Shown in pieces: positions 6,759 to 7,253 of a DNA stretch of 7,253 bases. The stretch's first letter is position 1. Each line of letters starts with the position of its first letter. Source of the DNA: Clostridia bacterium (lineage in GTDB: Bacteria > Bacillota_A > Clostridia > Oscillospirales > CAG-272). The notes beneath the pieces are model-generated. The model was given only the letters and a program-made list of their open reading frames with translations. It searched no databases and was not told the DNA's origin. Location of the stretch: the NCBI GenBank assembly GCA_017407725.1, contig JAFQWB010000002.1:1-7253 (forward strand), given 5' to 3'. The translations under genes and the position numbers were made by a program.

Positions 6759-7253
6759 TCAGATGGTTCTTCCCTTTCCTATGCATATAGGCATAGTGGG
6801 ATGTCCCGAAAGCTGAACTCCCGATCTGATAACAACGTTTTTATCTGCAACAACGCAGTTAACACTTACGTCAGACGATATCTGAGTATCCTGGAAAAGA
6901 ATACTGTTCTTTACTACTGCGCCCTTGCCGACTCTTACTCCTCTGAAGAGTATCGAATTTTCAACCTCACCCTCAATAATGCATCCGTCGGCTATAAGCG
7001 AATTTGTAACCTTGGAGCCCTCAACGTGAATTGTGGGAGGACTGTTTCTTACCTTAGTATATACGGGTCTGTTCTTTACGTTAAAGAGCTCTTTTCTGTT
7101 TTCGGGATCGAGCATCTTCATGTTTACGTCAAAATAGTCTCCGAGTGAATAGGGGATTCCGTAATATCCGTCGTATCTGTAAACCTTTATAATATCCTTG
7201 CCCATTCTCTTTAAGACAACGTCCTTCTTAAAGCTTGAATAGTTTCTTGAAAG
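6759..7253 (-). CDS. glgD: ADP-glucose pyrophosphorylase GlgD subunit, C-terminal part (5' end outside window)
   Basis: The frame is open from the window end to TGA at 6761-6759, giving 164 residues of the C-terminal half; the true start lies beyond 7253, and the Met at 7205 is internal. The visible part holds the end of the nucleotidyltransferase-like domain (SLGDYFDVNMKMLDP), the linker NRPVYTKV, and then the left-handed beta-helix of hexapeptide repeats, with NSLIADGCIIEGEVENSILF and GKGAVVKNSILFQDT. RPVYTKV and SLIADGC are the GlgD form rather than the GlgC form. GlgD is a GlgC-related partner that in characterised Firmicutes has little activity itself and stimulates GlgC to make ADP-glucose from ATP and glucose-1-phosphate. 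A glgC gene is expected just upstream, outside the window. It feeds GlgA, the next gene. Confidence 0.92.
   Translation of the reverse strand, partial: LSRNYSSFKKDVVLKRMGKDIIKVYRYDGYYGIPYSLGDYFDVNMKMLDPENRKELFNVKNRPVYTKVRNSPPTIHVEGSKVTNSLIADGCIIEGEVENSILFRGVRVGKGAVVKNSILFQDTQISSDVSVNCVVADKNVVIRSGVQLSGHPTMPICIGKGRTI

Noticed and set aside
6759..7205. Short separate protein starting at the Met at 7205
   Set aside because: The reading frame stays open upstream to the window edge and continues GlgD-like sequence, so this Met is internal.

Overview
The window suggests a Gram-positive, clostridial anaerobe, most plausibly a Ruminococcus-like member of the Oscillospiraceae. This is inferred from gene content and style: a GlgD-type ADP-glucose pyrophosphorylase subunit, a GlgA carrying the SEPCGLAQM form of its active-site motif, strong purine-rich Shine-Dalgarno sites, AT-rich intergenic gaps, and a lipoprotein whose Cys is followed by a Thr/Ala/Pro linker. 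No marker gene is present to fix the genus.

All genes lie on the minus strand, so transcription runs from high to low coordinates. The high-coordinate end holds the 3' part of glgD (running off the window), then glgA, glgP and a GH13 alpha-amylase-family gene, with gaps of 62, 22 and 71 bases. A hairpin terminator at 786-821 closes this unit. It is a storage-glycogen operon. GlgD, with a GlgC presumably encoded outside the window, makes ADP-glucose; GlgA polymerises it into alpha-1,4-glucan; GlgP phosphorolyses the glucan to glucose-1-phosphate; and the GH13 enzyme, which has no signal peptide, probably handles branched or short oligosaccharides in the cytoplasm. No branching enzyme or classical debranching enzyme is seen here.

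Beyond the terminator, a separate unit begins with a plausible extended -10 promoter near 725-733 and a small stem-loop at the predicted mRNA 5' end. It encodes a lipoprotein with a metallo-beta-lactamase fold of the ComEC/Rec2 type, cut by the window start. Its metal-binding motif is altered at three of its four ligand positions, and this is the most unusual point in the window.

Most of the window is an ordinary glycogen metabolism locus. I see no phage, insertion sequence, CRISPR, tRNA or rRNA signal, and no evidence for a wholly new system. Every stretch longer than 300 bases is coding.
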